This document shows, in pieces, positions 4,576-6,369 of a stretch of DNA of 6,369 nucleotides. The translations under genes and the position numbers were made by a program. The stretch comes from Alphaproteobacteria bacterium (lineage in GTDB: Bacteria; Pseudomonadota; Alphaproteobacteria; Rs-D84; NBLK01), in the NCBI GenBank assembly GCA_016936785.1, contig JAFGXE010000057.1, positions 1-6,369 of the forward strand. Reading direction: 5' to 3'. The notes beneath the pieces are model-generated. The model was not told the origin of the DNA and made no database searches. It saw only the letters and a program-made list of their open reading frames with translations. Within the stretch, counting starts at the first letter, position 1. Every line of letters starts with the position of its first letter.

Positions 4576-6369
4576 ATGATATTTAAATCAAAAATGTTTA
4601 ATGAAGTCAAAAAAGAAATAAAATGGAATGGAAAAACACTCATTCTCGAAACAGGAAAGTTTGCACGACAAGCACACGGATCTGTGATGGTGACAATGGG
4701 TGAAACACAAGTTCTTGCAACGGTTGTAGCATCTAAAGAAGCAAAAGAAGGAATTGATTTCTTCCCACTTTCTGTGCACTACCAAGAAAAGTTTGCATCT
4801 ATCGGCCGTATTGCTGGTGGGTTTAACAAACGCGAAGGAAAACCAAGTGATTTGGCAACATTGACGTCACGTTTAATTGACCGTCCAATTCGTCCGCTTT
4901 TCCCAGATACCTTCCGTAATGAAGTTCAAATCGTTATTACAGTGTATGGATATGATAAAGAAAATGAACCTGATATGCTTGCAATGGTAGGGGCTTCAGC
5001 AGCACTTTCTATTTCAGGAATTCCATTTAAAGGACCAATCGCAGCAGTGCGCGTGGGAATGATTGATGGTAAATTAATTTACAATCCAACACATTTAGAA
5101 CGCAAAGAATCAACGCTTGATCTTGTTGTTGCGGGAACAAAAGATGGTGTGTTGATGGTTGAATCTGAAGCACAAGAATTAACAGAAGAACAAATGCTTG
5201 ATGCGGTTGAAGGTGGATTTAAAAACTTCCAACCTGTCATTAAAGCAATTGAAGAAATGGCTAAAAAAGCAGGCAAGGAAGCATGGGAAGTGAAAGAAGT
5301 TTCCCCAGCTTATGCACCACTTAAGAAAAAACTTGAAAAAGAAATTGGAAAAGATTTGCGTGCTGCGTTCGATTGTAAAGATAAAACAGAACGTGTTGCG
5401 GGGATTAATGCCACTTATGCAAAAGCAGAAGCTTTCCTTGGTGAAAAGACAGAAGCGAACGCAGCAGAATACGCTGTTCTCAAGGATGTTTTCAAAACCC
5501 TTGAAAAAAATATTTTGCGTGGGGATGTTCTTGCCGGTAAAAAACGTGTGGATGGTCGTAAAACAACTGAAGTACGTAATATCGAATGTGAAGTGGGTGT
5601 TCTTGACCGTTGTCATGGTTCCGCACTTTTTACACGCGGAGAAACCCAAGCGCTTGTCTCTTTAACACTTGGAACAGAGTCTGAAGGACAGCTAACGGAT
5701 GATCTTGAGGGTTTACGAACAGAAACATTTATGTTGCACTATAACTTCCCACCGTTCTCAGTAGGAGAATGTGGGCGCCTTGGTGCACCAGGACGTCGTG
5801 AACTTGGACACGGAAAGCTCGCTTGGCGTGCAATTCGCCCAATGATGCCATCTCTTGAAGAGTTTGCATTCACGAAACGGATCATTTCTGAAATTCTTGA
5901 ATCAAACGGATCGTCTTCAATGGCAACTGTTTGCGGAACATCTCTTGCTTTAATGGATGGGGGAGTGCCTTTGAAAAAACCAGTTGCAGGAATTGCAATG
6001 GGTCTTGTGAAAGAAGGCAAAGATTTTGCTGTGTTGACAGACATTCTCGGAGATGAAGATCATCTTGGAGATATGGACTTTAAAGTTGCAGGAACATCAG
6101 ATGGTATTACAGCACTTCAAATGGACATCAAGATTACATCTGTCACTTTTGAAATTATGAAACAAGCATTGTCTCAAGCAAAAGAAGGACGTATTCATAT
6201 TCTTGGAAAAATGGCGAAAGCGTTAAAATCGCCACGTAAAGAAATGAGCAAGTATGCACCAAAGATTGAACAAATCACAATTCCAAAAGACAAAATCCGT
6301 GAAGTGATTGGGTCTGGTGGATCAATGATTCGATCAATCACAGAAGAGTCTCAAGCTGTTATTAATATC
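4576..6369 (+). CDS. pnp: polyribonucleotide nucleotidyltransferase (PNPase), 3' end cut by window
   Basis: PNPase degrades RNA 3' to 5' with phosphate, releasing nucleoside diphosphates, as a trimeric ring. The window holds 598 codons of an expected 700 or so, open to the edge. First RNase PH-like domain: about 10-215, with SVHYQEKFASIGRIAGGF and SRLIDRPIRPLFP. An all-helical linker spans about 240-315. The second, catalytic PH domain is about 325-545, with VDGRKTTEVR, RGETQAL, LHYNFPPFSVGECGR, and DILGDEDHLGDMDF carrying Asp489 and Asp495 (E. coli Asp486 and Asp492). The KH domain begins at about 560, with VIGSGGSMIR; the rest of KH and the S1 domain lie outside. The RNA-neck loop usually written FFRR or FFKR reads FNKR (83-86). 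ATG 4576 is 11 nt after AAGGA, rather long; the ATG at 4594 has no Shine-Dalgarno. Confidence 0.97.
   Translation, partial: MIFKSKMFNEVKKEIKWNGKTLILETGKFARQAHGSVMVTMGETQVLATVVASKEAKEGIDFFPLSVHYQEKFASIGRIAGGFNKREGKPSDLATLTSRLIDRPIRPLFPDTFRNEVQIVITVYGYDKENEPDMLAMVGASAALSISGIPFKGPIAAVRVGMIDGKLIYNPTHLERKESTLDLVVAGTKDGVLMVESEAQELTEEQMLDAVEGGFKNFQPVIKAIEEMAKKAGKEAWEVKEVSPAYAPLKKKLEKEIGKDLRAAFDCKDKTERVAGINATYAKAEAFLGEKTEANAAEYAVLKDVFKTLEKNILRGDVLAGKKRVDGRKTTEVRNIECEVGVLDRCHGSALFTRGETQALVSLTLGTESEGQLTDDLEGLRTETFMLHYNFPPFSVGECGRLGAPGRRELGHGKLAWRAIRPMMPSLEEFAFTKRIISEILESNGSSSMATVCGTSLALMDGGVPLKKPVAGIAMGLVKEGKDFAVLTDILGDEDHLGDMDFKVAGTSDGITALQMDIKITSVTFEIMKQALSQAKEGRIHILGKMAKALKSPRKEMSKYAPKIEQITIPKDKIREVIGSGGSMIRSITEESQAVINI

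Noticed and set aside
5179..6044. Minus-strand frames of 156 and 101 codons inside pnp
   Set aside because: Antisense shadows of a strongly conserved PNPase frame; no start signals and no recognisable protein.

Overview
The window is a stretch of core bacterial chromosome, fairly AT-rich, carrying five universal housekeeping genes, one Xer-type recombinase gene and one tiny unannotated-looking gene. The RecA, TruB, IF3 and PNPase sequences and the truB-rpsO-pnp order point to a proteobacterium. The low GC, the RecA/PNPase motifs and the dispersed GTCAT...ATCC palindromes make me favour a low-GC alphaproteobacterium (Rickettsiales/Holosporales-like or another AT-rich lineage). That placement is an inference, not a proof. 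I see no transposon, prophage, CRISPR array, rRNA or tRNA.

Layout. 1-84: probable last codons of an upstream gene followed by a strong terminator. 87-1785: a promoter, then infC (IF3, apparently starting at a non-canonical AUA codon) and recA only 10 bp behind it, closed by a perfect 13-bp terminator. 1784-2894 (minus strand): xerD, followed by a separate 44-codon gene with its own perfect TTGACA -35 box. This unit converges on recA and shares its terminator. 2844-2988: divergent spacer with promoters for xerD and truB. 2989-4279 (plus): truB and rpsO, separated by a spacer holding one palindromic repeat and ended by a terminator. 4280-4575: a 296-bp gene-free stretch, the presumed pnp leader, holding two small hairpins, an 8-codon minicistron and an inverted pair of the same repeat. 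4576 to the window end: pnp, cut off by the window edge in its KH domain.

How the genes work together. IF3 and S15 act in 30S initiation and assembly, TruB makes Psi55 in tRNA, and PNPase degrades RNA. The truB-rpsO-pnp cluster is the familiar ribosome-maturation/RNA-decay operon. RecA and XerD both act in chromosome maintenance (recombination, dimer resolution) and sit convergently. I found no LexA-type box before recA, so here recA looks dependent on infC transcription.

No clearly new multi-gene system is present. The best leads are the 44-aa gene, the AUA start of infC, a palindromic repeat family whose three copies differ in the stem at only one base pair, with compensating changes, and an S15 protein that has lost the nearly invariant SRRG motif used in 16S rRNA binding.
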